Assembly (NCBI GenBank): GCA_026874595.1
Contig: CM049311.1
Span: forward strand, 56,241,953-56,305,952
Source of the DNA: Sipunculus nudus
Taxonomy: Eukaryota > Annelida > Sipuncula > Golfingiida > Sipunculidae
Length of the DNA stretch: 64,000 bases
Reading direction: 5' to 3'
Shown: in pieces, positions 1 to 11,677 of the stretch
Position numbering within the stretch: the first letter of the stretch is position 1
How the letters are laid out: the number at the start of each line of letters is the position of its first letter
The notes under the pieces: model-generated
Database searches by the model: none
Seen by the model: only the letters and a program-made list of their open reading frames with translations
Told to the model about the DNA's origin: nothing
Position numbers and translations under genes: made by a program

Positions 1-400
1 CATTTTTCTGAAAGCACGACAGTTAAATACATAAATACATATCTAGCGTTTATTGTCAACAGAAAAATCTAACTGATCACAGTTTACGGCATCGTCTTTG
101 TAGAAGAACACGTCTGGACAAGGTGGACCATACTCAATAGGAATTTTAATATTCAACCAACAATTAACAGAAATTGCCAACACGATTTTTATCAAATGCA
201 CTGTTTGGAAAGAAGTTTTTAATAGTAATCATCTTTTTATTCCGAGTATTTTTTTTTTTTTGCTTCCATATGCTTCCTTAGAAACATGAATGATGGATAG
301 TCTTTTTTTTCTTGCATAGGTTTCTATAGTCCGGCGGTTAAGCTCCAATATATATAAGAACTGTGCAAAAAATGAAAGAAGTATGAAAGTTGGCAAAAGT
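1..400. other. non-coding, AT-rich left edge
   Basis: I see no gene here. The last 100 or so bases lead into the 600-bp tandem repeat, and a degenerate match to the end of its unit may begin near 370. An 11-12 bp T-run lies near 250. Confidence 0.5.
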
Positions 401-2203
401 GTTCTTTGGAGCTTAATCATGAATTTCAGATATGGAGCCAAGATGGCCGCCAAGATATCCGCCAGATAAAGAGATGTAAATAACTTGGGTTACAATGTCC
501 CGTGGAAGCATTGCAAGTACTCTATTATTATATTTTTGGGCTGAGAAATTCAAATTGTGAGTTTCAAAACATATCCAGGCACTCATTAGCTTTTTTTTTT
601 TAAAAAGATTTTGGTCGAACACCTATTAGTTTAGCGGTTTAATTGCATATTAAGAAGAATTGATGCAAAAGATGAGAGAAGAATGACACATTATTATTAA
701 CAGTTGTCCAGATCATACTCAATATTTTCAGATATGAGGCCTAAAGAATGCATCCTATCTTGGTCAAAATCGAAGATGGCAGCCAAGCTGGCTGCCGGAT
801 AATAAAATACCAATACATCCGTTTACAGTTGCCCTAGAATGCATTGCAAGTGCACTATTTTAATGTTTTGGGGACCGAGAAATTCATTTATAAGTGTTTT
901 ACATCTGTATAAAGACTCTGGGAATGAATTCTGGCACATTAAACAGCAACAGTTGTTTGTTGAGTTCTGCACAGTAGTACTGATTGTAATCGGATGAAAG
1001 TGTTCTTTGGAGCTTAATCATGAATTTCAGATATGGGGCAAGGATGGCCGCTAAGATGGCCGCCAGATACAGAGATGTCAATAACTTGGGTTATAATGTC
1101 CCGTGGAAGCATTGCAAGTACCCTATTATTATATTTTTGGGGCTGAGAAATTCAAATTGTGAGTTTCAAAACATATCCAGGCACTCATTAGCTGTTTTTT
1201 TTTTAATAAAGATTTTGGTCGAACTCCCATTAGTTTAGCGGTTTAATTGCACATTAAGAAGAATTGATGCAAAAGATGAGAGAAGAATGACACATTATTA
1301 TTAACAGTTGTCCAGATCATACTCAATATTTTCAGATATGAGGCCCAAAGAATGCATCCTATCTTGGTCAAAATCGAAGATGGCAGCAAGCTGTCTGCCA
1401 GATAATAAAATACCAATACATCCGTTTACAGTTGCTCTAGAATGCATTGCAAGTGCACTATTTTAATGTTTTGGGGACCGAGAAATTCATTTATAAGTGT
1501 TTTACATCTGTATAAAGACTCTGGGAATGAATTCTGGCACATTAACAGCAACAGTTGCTTGTTGAGTTCTGCACAGTAGTACTGATTGTAATCAGATGAA
1601 AGTGTTCTTTGGAGCTTAATCATGAATTTCAGATATGGGGCCAGGATGGCCGCCAAGATGGCCGCCAGATAAAGAGATGTCAATAACTTGGGTTATAATG
1701 TCCCGTGGAAGCATTGCAAGTACTCTATTATTATATTTTTGGGGCTGAGAAATTCAAATTGTGAGGTTCAAAACATATCCAGGCACTCATTAGCTGTTTT
1801 TTTAATAAAGATTTTGGTCGAACTCCCATTAGTTTAGCGGTTTAATTGCACATTAAGAAGAATTGATGCAAAAGATGAGAGAAGAATGACACATTATTAT
1901 TAACAGTTGTCCAGATCATACTCAATATTTTCAGATATGAGGCCCAAAGAATGCATCCTATCTTGGTCAAAATCGAAGATGGCAGCCAAGCTGGCTGCCG
2001 GATAATAAAATACCAATACATCCGTTTACAGTTGCCCTAGAATGCATTGCAAGTGCACTATTTTAATGTTTTGGGGACCGAGAAATTCATTTATAAGTGT
2101 TTTACATCTGTATAAAGACTCTGGGAATGAATTCTGGCACATTAAACAGCAACAGTTGTTTGTTGAGTTCTGCACAGTAGTACTGATTGTAATCAGATGA
2201 AAG
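401..2203 (+). repeat. three tandem copies of a ~600-bp unit
   Basis: The landmark GTTCTTTGGAGCTTAATCAT starts at 401, 1002 and 1604, and the unit stops near 2204, so the period is about 600-602 bp. The copies are nearly identical apart from small indels. Each carries a GGCCGCCAAGATGGCCGCC-like block and the landmark TTTTGGGGACCGAGAAATTC. Open frames in the array, on either strand, recur with the repeat and do not match a known protein. It looks like a tandemly duplicated part of a non-autonomous mobile element, because a single relative of the unit is found inverted at 3649-4230. Confidence 0.9.
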
Positions 2204-2600
2204 TGTCATTTGCTGGGCTAAATTTGTCTGTTTTGTCATGCATTTTGATGAATCCGGAATAAAATTAGGAACTTGATATGTCCGTAAACATATCATAAGA
2301 ATATTTAAAACCGGCATACATTTAAATAGATTATATGTTTAACTTATCAACTAACTTTTCAACTGAACTTTACTTGGTGCAATTTGGAAATATCAAATGC
2401 AAAAATCGTTTATAAGGGTTTATAGTCGGTATGATGACTCTTTGAATGAATTCTGATTTGGTTAGAATTGTAATTATGCTGAAATTTGCTTTTTTTTTAC
2501 CACCATATCGAACTGTAAAACATGTTCTTTTTTAATACTGTGCTGAAATTTAATATGTATGTTAATAATAAAAGTATTTGAACACTATGTCCCTTTCAAT
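2204..2600 (+). repeat. unique arm of the palindrome, left copy
   Basis: This stretch follows the tandem units. Its reverse complement, with many substitutions and a deletion of about 110 bp, is found at about 3440-3850. Shared landmarks are TGATATGTCCGTAAACATAT (2274-2293), AATATCAAATGCAAA (near 2390) and CTGTGCTGAAATTTAATATG (near 2540). It is non-coding. Confidence 0.75.
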
Positions 2601-2609
2601 GCATTGAAA

Positions 2610-2780
2610 GGACAGTGAAGTGGTAAAACACTTGGCTCTCTCCACTGACGACCTAGGTTCTATCCCGGGTGTTGCTATTAGAGTGGGTTGTACTGGCCCG
2701 TCCCAGGTCGGTGGTTTGCTCCGTGTCTTCTGATTCCATCAATCTGATTCCCATACCGAGCCATGGAGAGTGCCTTATTA
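2610..2780 (+). mobile_element. SINE-like module with tRNA-type B box
   Basis: A tRNA-like head contains an A-box-like AGTGAAGTGGTAAAACAC and the B-box-like GGTTCTATCCC (consensus GGTTCGANTCC). It is followed near 2711 by a pyrimidine-rich block starting GGTGGTTTGCTCCGTGTC, like the conserved central domains of some metazoan SINEs. A similar block is present in reverse orientation near 3373-3405. No intact RNA polymerase III gene is claimed; the SINE family was assigned by eye. Confidence 0.5.
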
Positions 2781-2789
2781 ATTATAATA

Positions 2790-3330
2790 ACTAAATGTAC
2801 AATCCATATAAAATAAATTTTATTTGTTCATATTTTTTTATTTCAGAATGAAAGCGTGCAAAACAGATAACACACCTGTCAGGTGTATAGATTCCATGAC
2901 TCTTTTGCCTGGTAGTGATGGTGCAGCTTTCAGGCTCTTTGTTTGCATGAAGACAGAGAGAGTACTCTCTTGATATCACCATCTGCTGAAATTAAGAAAC
3001 TGTCATTAAGAAATAAGGGAGAATCTCGCGGTTTCTGGCGAAACAAACCTTGTGTTCAAATACGTTAAACTAGTAAAAAAAGGCCCTTTTGCATCATTTC
3101 GATCAAAAGCAGAAGGCATATAATCTATACAGCTGACAAGTGCGAGCTTCTTACATCTGTCTTACACATGTCGCATTCAGTCTGATATAAAAATGAATTA
3201 TAAGCAATATCAAAACTTAATTTAAATGGATTGTCAAATATATCGTATTATTATATATATTTTATATACATTTCTGTATTGATTTTATGGATTGTGCAAT
3301 GAGTAATAGTTACTATTACAAGCCATTTTC
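2790..3330. other. centre of the palindrome, non-coding
   Basis: This is the spacer between the two arms of the inverted repeat. It is AT-rich and has no supported gene. A short open frame at 2791-2982 on the - strand resembles nothing I know. Confidence 0.4.
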
Positions 3331-3334
3331 CGTG

Positions 3335-4230
3335 GCTCAGATGGTTGCGCTCGGTATTCTATATGGGTGGCGGAAAACGGAGGACATGGAGAAAACCACC
3401 GAAACACCTACAATCATAGCAACAACGATGGTCAGACCTGGGGCGCAAGTGAATATAACATTGCATTGAAACAGACACAGGGCTCAAGTACTAAAAAGTT
3501 ACATTGGCCATGTATATTAAATTTCTGCACAGTAAGATATTTGCATTTGATATTTTCCAGTTCCACTAACCGAGGTTCACATGAACGTTAGGTTTACAAA
3601 TTGATCGTAAAATCTAATTCCATGTATGCAGGTTTTGAATCTCCGAAATGATATGTTTACGGACATATCAAGTTGCTAATTTTATTCGAGATTTTGCTAG
3701 ATAAATTTCTTGCATCCATTACCTCTTTATAGCAATAACATTTGTTAGCAGAAATAAGAAATATTGCAATAAAATACTGTTCTGTGATTCAAGCATCGAA
3801 ATGCATGACAGAACAGACAAACCTAGCCAAGCAAATGACACTGCCATCTGATTACAGTCACTGCTTCTGTGTAGAACTCAAGAAATTTTTTTTTGCTGTT
3901 TTATGTGCAACTGTAGCGAAATATCAATACCTACATAACCAGTCATTATACAGACCTGAACACCTTATAAATGCATTTCTCACCCCCCAAAACGTAGATA
4001 TAATGTTCTTGCAATACATTCTAGGTTAAATATAATTTGATATATTGGTATTTTATAATTCGGCGGCCATCATGGCCGCCAGCTTGAATTTTGACCAAGA
4101 TAGGGTGAGTTCACCTTGGCACCATATCTGAAAATATTGAATATGTTGTGGACAACTTTTATGCCAAGTTTTATGCTTCTTTCTTTTTGGCACAATTCTT
4201 CTCTTATCAGCTGGACTAATAGGACTTGCT
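3335..4230 (-). mobile_element. inverted, diverged single copy of the left-hand element
   Basis: Read on the - strand, this contains in the same order the parts seen on the + strand at about 1900-2780: the tail of a 600-bp unit (TTTTGGGG near 3990, GGCGGCC near 4062-4080), the palindrome arm (TTTACGGACATATCAAGTT at 3656-3674), the CAAATATCTTAC end near 3530, and the SINE central block near 3373-3405. It holds one unit rather than three. Open frames in it (for example 3742-4029) are by-products of the repeat. Confidence 0.75.
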
Positions 4231-4781
4231 GACCCCGAAAATAAGCTTCACCTTACCCCATCAATAGAATGTTGGTGAATATTTAAATGTGTGTCTTTAA
4301 ACAAACTTCATATGGCAGAAAAAGAGATGGACTGAGATCGAAGTATCACTGTATCTCAATATAAATCGGTAAATATCAGATCTTTCCATTAGTCAAAAAT
4401 AGTGAAATATTAAAAAGAAGAATTTTTTACCACCTAGCCATGTACCATAATTCATTTAGAGACTATATCTTACAGACAGTGTTAGGGATTCTTTAGAGCC
4501 TTCCAGACGACGGGAGGACGTATGCGCACTCCGTCTTCCATGTTAGGTCCAGATTAAAATATGAATTCAGTGCGCAAATGCAGTTGGTATCAGTATATAG
4601 CATTTCCGTGTCAAAGAAGTAAACAGACTCGACGACATGATAAAAAAGCAGGATATTTTTTAGAAATATAAGCAATGTTGGAAATATTTGATGAAGGCAA
4701 AATTTCAGTGGTGTATGGGGATATCTGAGGATCGTGTTAGCAGTTTGCCAGATTAGGTGTTAGACCTCATGTCTGTTGCAG
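4231..4781 (+). other. probable intron or upstream flank of the receptor gene
   Basis: No upstream exon with recognisable coding character was found here. It ends in the splice acceptor TCTGTTGCAG at 4772-4781, so at least part of it is intron of the LDLa-TM gene. Confidence 0.5.
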
Positions 4782-4937
4782 GCCAGGAGTGTGACGGCTT
4801 CCTGTGTACTGGAAGTGAAACCTGCGCAGTTACCAACGGCGTGTGTGGTCCGTTGCCGCCGGTGTGCCTTCCTCGCACTCTCCGCTGTGACGGTTTAAGA
4901 CATTGCGGGGCTCTGGATCCTAGCGATGAGGAAGGCT
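4782..4937 (+). CDS. LDLa-module exon of a single-pass membrane receptor (internal exon)
   Basis: A 156-bp internal exon encodes a cysteine-rich module. Visible are CLPRTLRCDG, then HC, then DPSDEEGC, the C-terminal half of an LDL-receptor class A domain, including the acidic D-x-S-D-E calcium cage. It is preceded by ECDGFLC and further cysteines, giving eight Cys where a plain LDLa has six. The exon lies between acceptor GTTGCAG and donor GTAAGT. Both borders are phase 1, as usual for shuffled extracellular modules. The last Cys codon is split: T at 4937, GT at 5866-5867. Family knowledge: such modules bind ligands outside the cell. The order LDLa then TM resembles NETO-type (CUB-CUB-LDLa-TM) proteins, but no CUB exon is visible, so I give no name. 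Confidence 0.8.
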
Positions 4938-5865
4938 GTAAGTCTTTGTGCATCCGTCGCGAACACCAGGGCGCGCTTCTTGTCACCGCAGTGTGTGTTG
5001 CCTTGTTGTCATCCCCATTCTGCAAGCTTGGACTGAATATAAGCTTGGCTTTTAACCAAGTCGTGATCCTTTTTTAAAATTGATCTTGCTCTGAGAGTTG
5101 TTCTTTCCCAACATTTTTCGGGAGTCAGGATTATTCAATATTTGTTTTATTACATTTTTATGATATTCCTTATATTGAATAGAGATAGGCCCAATCATGT
5201 TTCTTTTTAGGGCCTCTATGTACCACTATAAACAATATTTAATTATTAAAAAAAGTGAAATAACCTTTATTTGGTACACATTGCTAGGCCACATATAGGT
5301 GTATTTGGGATAACTTTCTCCTGGACAGTTCCTGCTGGAGAGTTCTTTGAGCATACCCGTTCTAGGGTGATATGCCACTCAACATTTATACATAACGCAT
5401 AAATGGCGCCTAGAAAATGAATTTTGTGTACCTCTGAACGGAAACTGCCGTGGCGCAAATGCACGAAATGAGTGATTCAGTATATATAGACAGATATATA
5501 GACAGAATCAGTTGTTTTCAATAAACGAGTTATTCCTGATGTTGTGAAGATCTTGCTTGACCTGTATGCTTCTTATCACCTTTTTAGTGTATAATTGTGA
5601 GTTATATCTTGCACAAGTTCATTTTGGAGACGTGAGTTTATTTATGTTCATTGTCCTCTATATGTTGTCCGCTGTGATGTTATCTTTCCATACGTGGCTC
5701 TTGCTCGCACTTACCAGTGTTGCCATGTCTCATGAATATTTATGATTTTGTTGTCAATAGAACGACATAATACTTAATTTTTATGCCTATATTTTAAAAG
5801 AAAATGCACTTTGTCTAATGCCAAAATTTAATTATTAAAAGGTTATAAATAATTATATATTTTAG
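4938..5865 (+). other. phase 1 intron of the receptor gene
   Basis: This 928-bp GT-AG intron runs from donor GTAAGTCT at 4938 to acceptor ATATTTTAG ending at 5865. Joining the exons restores a TGT cysteine codon and keeps the frame open. It contains only short, unsupported open frames. Confidence 0.8.
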
Positions 5866-6389
5866 GTTATCAGAGTATCATCATTATGGTGCTATCCATC
5901 GCAGTTCCCGTTATGACCATCACGTGCTCGGTTCTCCTCGTGTCCTGGATCCGGAAACGCCGAAGGTCACGGAGCGTGCGCATTAAGCAGAACAAGCGCG
6001 GCAGAGTGATGATGGAAAAATCCCCGTGTGACAAGGACGGTTTTCCTTCAGACATACCCTCACCTACACCATTAAAAAGCTTACAGTACAGCCCATCACA
6101 AGTAAATCGCCACGCATTGGATTATTACTCCCCACGTGACTGCGGTGACGGACAGATGCATAATCACGATCATGCCACGTGCGGTTATTCCACTTTCATG
6201 TCGCCTCAAAATAATTATGAATCCGCGAGCACCTTAAAAGTTCGTTCATCGTGTTCTGACTGTCAAAGCCGGACCTCCACCCCGACACGGAGCACGGGCA
6301 ATAAACATGGCTACGAGCAACTGGACACTGTTGATATGACGGCAGTGGATCACATTATAGCTCGGAAGCTGGTAGGCTCCCCAGTCTAG
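5866..6389 (+). CDS. transmembrane and cytoplasmic-tail exon of the same receptor (last coding exon)
   Basis: The exon completes the Cys of the LDLa module, then reads Y-Q directly into a hydrophobic helix (5874-5951), followed by the stop-transfer sequence RKRRRSRSVR. This gives an N-out, C-in type I topology with the LDLa module only about two residues from the membrane. The tail of about 145 residues is rich in Ser, Thr, Pro and Tyr and has no enzymatic domain. It contains YEQL (6312-6323), a candidate YxxΦ sorting motif, and ends in SPV, which fits a class I PDZ ligand (S/T-x-V). The stop is TAG at 6387-6389. The ATG at 5886 is internal to the exon and need not be a start. The tail suggests trafficking or scaffold binding; its ligand is unknown. 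I could not match the tail to a named family. Confidence 0.8.
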
Positions 6390-6890
6390 CGGGGTAGGAA
6401 ATTGATTCCAGTGTCTCATGTACGAAATCCATTGGACTAAGTGTTCCCAGATCAATTTGCTGCCAATGTAGAGTCTGTTATATTATAAAATCGAAATGAT
6501 GTGTTGTTTTCATCCATCAAAGGAGATGTTTATCTGAAGTAGAACGGCAGACCATCAGTGGAAAAGGTGGAACGCAGAGTGCCAAGCTGTCATTCTTGCT
6601 ATCTGTGAAATCTATTGAGAGGAGATTCGCCTTTTCATTATATTAAAAGCCTTTGGACACATCACAAAAGCATTCGTATAACCCCTTGCCATAGATCTTG
6701 TATACAATAGCTTCTGTTGTGCATAGATACATTTGATGTTTTTCATGTATAGAAAGCTTCTTATATATAGGTACAAATTGTTTTGTCATATTCCTAGCGC
6801 GCCTATTCAATTCATTAGGGCAGTTATCACTCGGAATCGAAGAAATTTCGGTAAAAATAAATAAATAACCAGACTGAAAATGGAAAAGAA
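6390..6890 (+). other. probable 3' UTR of the receptor gene
   Basis: Non-coding sequence follows the stop codon. The first clustered poly(A) signals are overlapping AATAAA hexamers at 6856-6861 and 6860-6865, a plausible mRNA end near 6880. The exact end is an inference. Confidence 0.45.
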
Positions 6891-9800
6891 AAAATACAAA
6901 AAGGACATAATGTTTTCAACCATGTGTCACTATTTTATGTACATGTATATGTCTATCAAGTCAAAGCGATGAGTCAAACACGGTATGCACGAACTGTGAC
7001 CCAATTGCTCAAAATTAATATGAAGGGCATACTTAAAACATGAGGACGTGTGCTAGCCGTAAGACTCCTTCGTATGTCATAAGTGTTGTATATGTTTTAT
7101 TGTTATATTTAAATTTCTGTAATGAAGTCCCTGATCTGGAAATGCCTTGTGACTATTGGCATGTAATGTACCCTAAGGGTGCCTCGCACATGGTGTTTAT
7201 TCTGCCATATGGCCATCTTCTGACATATAGAATACCTTAACTGGCCTGAACCAATACTACTTCAGAGGAGGATAATGATCTTACTTCATATATGTTTGAC
7301 AATCCTTCTTACAGTTACCTTCCTCTCTCCCTCTGTGCCGCACATGGAGCCAGCTACCGGTTAGGTCTTGGTTTACGATACATTAGCAAGCTCCGTGCCA
7401 CGTCAGCGATGTCTGCAAACGCAAATTTACGGGCCATCAAATGCCAAGAAATGGCAACTCGTGGCAAAAGCTAAGGTACTTACCGACATCAGTTAACAAG
7501 AATATAGGGAGATGGCCTGTGGCGTTAAAATATATCAAACAGGATAAAACAACGTCGATCTTTGATACGAAACAAAGCAAGAACGCCTAGGACTCCGTCT
7601 GTGTTCACAAGGAAAAAGGTTTATTTGGTGAAATGCAGCTTTACCATGGAGCACCAGATACGTATGATTGACAGCATGCCGGAAAAAAATCCATAGCGTA
7701 TTGATTTGTCTGTCAGCTATGACTAAGTGAACGCTACCAGATGAGAACTATACAGTTATAAATGCCCTCGAGTCAGCGAGCGGGAGCTCTATTATAATTG
7801 ATGATTTCAGATACGGAAGACAATTTATTTATATACATGTCATTTAAATGCAACTATATGTACATTGATGTAGAACATACATTCCACAAAAAACGTACAC
7901 TCGCCAAGTCTGTGTTGAAACGTAACACCAAGTTTTATGTGAGGAGGAGGAACAAGTACGCGACTGACATATTGTTCAGAAAGAAATACCGTGGGAAGAC
8001 ATTGAACCTTGGAATACCATTATGTAATGCTCGTATAATATCACTGTCACTACAACCACTATTACACCGGTCATAACTCAAGAAATATACTCGCTGAAAT
8101 GTTGTTAGTTGAGAAAACATCGTTTGCATTTATGATTACTTACTGAAGCAGTGAGAATTCAATTTCCTTGGGGGAAAAACATGGATAAAAATGGTTGGTT
8201 GTCTGCATACACAATTACATTACTGAAAGGACATTAAAGTAACGTTGGTTCGTGTTTTCCGTTCAACCTTAAAGAATAAGTTGATTCTTATAGTTGTAAT
8301 TAGTGATTCATTTAAGGAATGTGGCAGTTGCCCTGGCGTCCCTAAAAGATACCAAACACCTACTATTTGTGTGATGTAATATAGTAAATTGGAATACATT
8401 CGTCCTCAAATGTTGATTCTGTACCAGTAAAATGCACATTCATTACCAAAATCATATAAAAAATCTAATTGGACGTTAGTGCCTCATACATTCTTATCAC
8501 CAATTAAATTTTCAAGGTGACAACAAACCGATGATATCATGGATAAAATCAGCGACCTATAGTCGAAAAAACGTGTAGTTTTATATCATATTTTTTTATT
8601 TTTCCGTGTATAGGCTACACCACTGTACCACTGCTTTAGTTTTTTATGAGGTCTCTTTCGTAGGCAAAAATTAAATAAAAGCAAATGACCCTCGGTACAA
8701 AAGGATCGAATGAACATGGACAGTACAAACAAAGCACAGGCGAACAAAAAGAGAGCGGTGAGGATTACGCAAAGGTCTATGCTGCCTGTGAAACTTTGAA
8801 TAAATGTTCATTCGTAAAACATAAAACTAAGAAATGATAATGAATATTAGTCCTCAATTCTGCTTGTCTACGCAGCTGTCGGCGCCTTCGTGACGTCACA
8901 ATTTGAGACCGTAAGCTTTGCTGTAAAGCGTGATCCTACGTGATGACGTCACATTTAGTATAGCATCATATTGTAGGCTCGTATTATGTCTTAAAGCTTA
9001 AGTATCCTTATGTTGCACACATTGTAGTAAGGCCCCGTTAATATTGATTTTATATTAAACATTTTGCTATGACTGTGTGTGTACATTCCATTATATCGCT
9101 TGGGAAATGGACCTGTCCTCAAGCGTCTGTGTATATGATATACTTTTTTAAACTTCATCAAGAACCTGCTTTTACTGGGTTCTTAAACTTTTTCTCATTG
9201 TAATAAAATCTTTATATCTTACATGCGAAAAGCGATCTGTCATTTGAATATTGAATGATCAGTGTGTGAACGGTTGTACTTTATTTATGACATTTTAGCC
9301 CCCCCCCCCCCCCGGCAGGATTGGACAGGCCATTAGTTGACGATGAGTAAATCTGTATCAATATATAGGTCAATATTTTTTGCGGGGCTGGATATTCTTA
9401 TGCCCCAAAGATATAATTGATAACATATATTTTTTTCTTCTGTTGGTGTATACGATGACAGAAAAAAACACACACAGAAATAGTCACAGTTTGCAGATCG
9501 CCACAGCTGATTAATTTAATTCTGTATCAACATTAGGGTCAAAGGGTTGGACCGTCTGAGGTGCCCCGAGTAAAAAACAGCGATTACTTTTATATTCTTT
9601 TGTTTTTATCTTTCTTCTCTTATTGTTTTCCCCTAATCTCCTTCATGGCTGATTTTCCAAAACTAACCTTTGTCCAAACAAAGAGTTATATGTGACAGAT
9701 GTAACCAGATATTTATTTCCGACTTTGAGCGAATTTCCAGGGTCGTTCAACCATGGCCGTTTCCCCTTTATTGTTCAGTTCTGCGGTAAATCTTCAATAT

Positions 9801-10350
9801 AGCTGATTGTCCAATAGAAAAATAGTTACATTTGATTTCCATCTGATGTTCCCCCCCCCCCCCCCACCCCCTTTTCTTTTACCTGCTGGTTATCCGGGGG
9901 AGGCTTCACTTGCAATGGCTTGAAGATAGCTGACATCTTGGTGTCAAGGTTATTGATAATCCTGTGGTCGTGTAATATTTAACGTGGGATACACTGATAC
10001 ATAACTTCTGATTATGAATCACCACAATATTTTTGGATTCTCTTATTTTTTATGTTTTATGCAGACTCTTATTTAAATTACCCGGGGTTTTTACCGAAAG
10101 TAAATACTATCTAGAAAGATATTGTAATATGTGAGATCGTAGTTTTATCCATGTACTCAGGAAATCTAATAAACTGAAATGACTTGAGTATTTCTAAGCT
10201 CAGCGTAGATGTACCTACCCGGATCATTATAAATTCCGGTTTTCTCTGATGTAAGATCAAAGGTTTAAATGTTTTGCTGGAAAACACTACAAAAGTATAT
10301 AAAACTTTAATAAAAACAAAGTCATTTCAATGAACTTTGAATAAAGAGTT
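6891..10350. other. intergenic, non-coding
   Basis: I see no gene here. Short open frames (7040-7240, 7798-8076 and others) lack codon structure or similarity. Poly-C tracts lie at 9299-9314 and 9851-9865. Two perfect TGACGTCA octamers lie at 8891-8898 and 8944-8951. Confidence 0.5.
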
Positions 10351-10780
10351 TCCCGCTACCACTAATGAATGAGTGAGCTCTCGTAGCTTCCCAAGCAGAG
10401 CCCTCGGAACTAATTTATACGGAATCCCCTCGGGGACTTCTCGGCATGCATTTACATTTTAACCGGACCACTTGCCCCGAACGATCAATATTTTCACCCT
10501 TGGAGACTGACGAACGGTGCCATGCGTATTAGTGGTTCGCTGTTTGTACACACGTAGCTGCCTGTACTGGGATTAGCTCATGCCATGCTTATTAGTCAGC
10601 TTCGTGCTTGTGTTTCATGTCACTGAATTATCAACGAAAGGCTAATCGCAAGGAGCTGCTATTCCCTTGTTGTACTGATCTAATCTGGGACAGCTGAATT
10701 ATAAATGATAGCGTATCTTACAGGTCCAAAGGCTACACAGGTCACTGTCCTTGGTCTTCACAGGATTATAAATGAGGGGG
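10351..10780. promoter_or_regulatory. possible cis-regulatory block
   Basis: This block is less AT-biased and of higher sequence complexity than its surroundings. It has several homeodomain-type cores (GGGATTAG near 10570, CTAATGAAT near 10362, TCTAATC near 10680). No open frame explains it. This is only a composition argument. Confidence 0.2.
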
Positions 10781-11514
10781 TAATTACATTCCAAGGAACA
10801 TGTCACTTTTTATACACATCTTAGGATGTACCCGGACTGGTTCAGGGGACAGGTCATGTGGCCTGTCTGCAACGGCTGGAATGTCGTGCAACCTTCATCC
10901 AAGGTTTTCAGAATTATGCCGTTCATACAAGGACGGTTTCTAAAATCACTCTGAATAAGGCTAGAAATGGATTTATATTGATATATTTTTATATTATCAC
11001 AATAGAAATGGTTTTATAAGCTCCTGCCGAATTTTAACTAAGGGAGTGATTTAACCTTGTCTCTCTGAATGGAACTTGCTGGTTTGTCGTTCTGTTAGAC
11101 CATGCTGTCCAACAGGGACGCTAGCTGGGTTTGTTTTACTCATTGACCCTGTTTATGACCTTTAACCTTTGTCCCGGACGTCTTTAGGATTCCATATGGA
11201 TTATCGTTCCTGTTTTTAAACTAACGGTTGGAGTTCTAGTTTCAAGTCTATGAATGTATAAAGATGACTCTGGGGGGGGGGGGGGGGGGGGGTAGACTGG
11301 AAACGAGAAAAAAAAAATACAAATATTTTCCACACGAATACGATTGGCTTATGTGATAATAAGAGAATCTTCCCTTGAATATGCAAGAATGGAATCTCCA
11401 TTGGACGATAATCAAATACGTTTCTGGAAGCCAATGTGTGTAACGGGACATAGGGTTTAACAGTATCGGCACTTTGGCGTATGTAGAAGTCTGCATGGTC
11501 ACTATGGTTATCTG
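10781..11514. other. intergenic with a 21-bp poly-G tract
   Basis: I found no gene. An uninterrupted G-run lies at 11272-11292. The - strand open frame 11216-11599 runs through this tract and into satellite units, and is not credible as a protein. Confidence 0.5.
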
Positions 11515-11677
11515 ACAACGTCATACCATGGTGTACTACCATTGCCTTTATTACGTCATACAATAGCATGCTGCCATTGTGATTATTACGTGACACCATA
11601 GTATGCCACCATTATCTTTATTACATTACACCATAGCATGCTGCTATTTTTTTTATAACATTACACAATATATAGCA
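11515..11677 (+). repeat. diverged 35-bp satellite units, left edge
   Basis: About four or five degenerate units share the pattern TTACACCATAGCATGCTGCC. They show that the satellite already existed to the left of the element inserted near 11678. Confidence 0.75.

Noticed and set aside
4753-5025. - strand 90-aa frame opposite the LDLa exon
   Set aside because: It is the antisense shadow of the LDLa exon.
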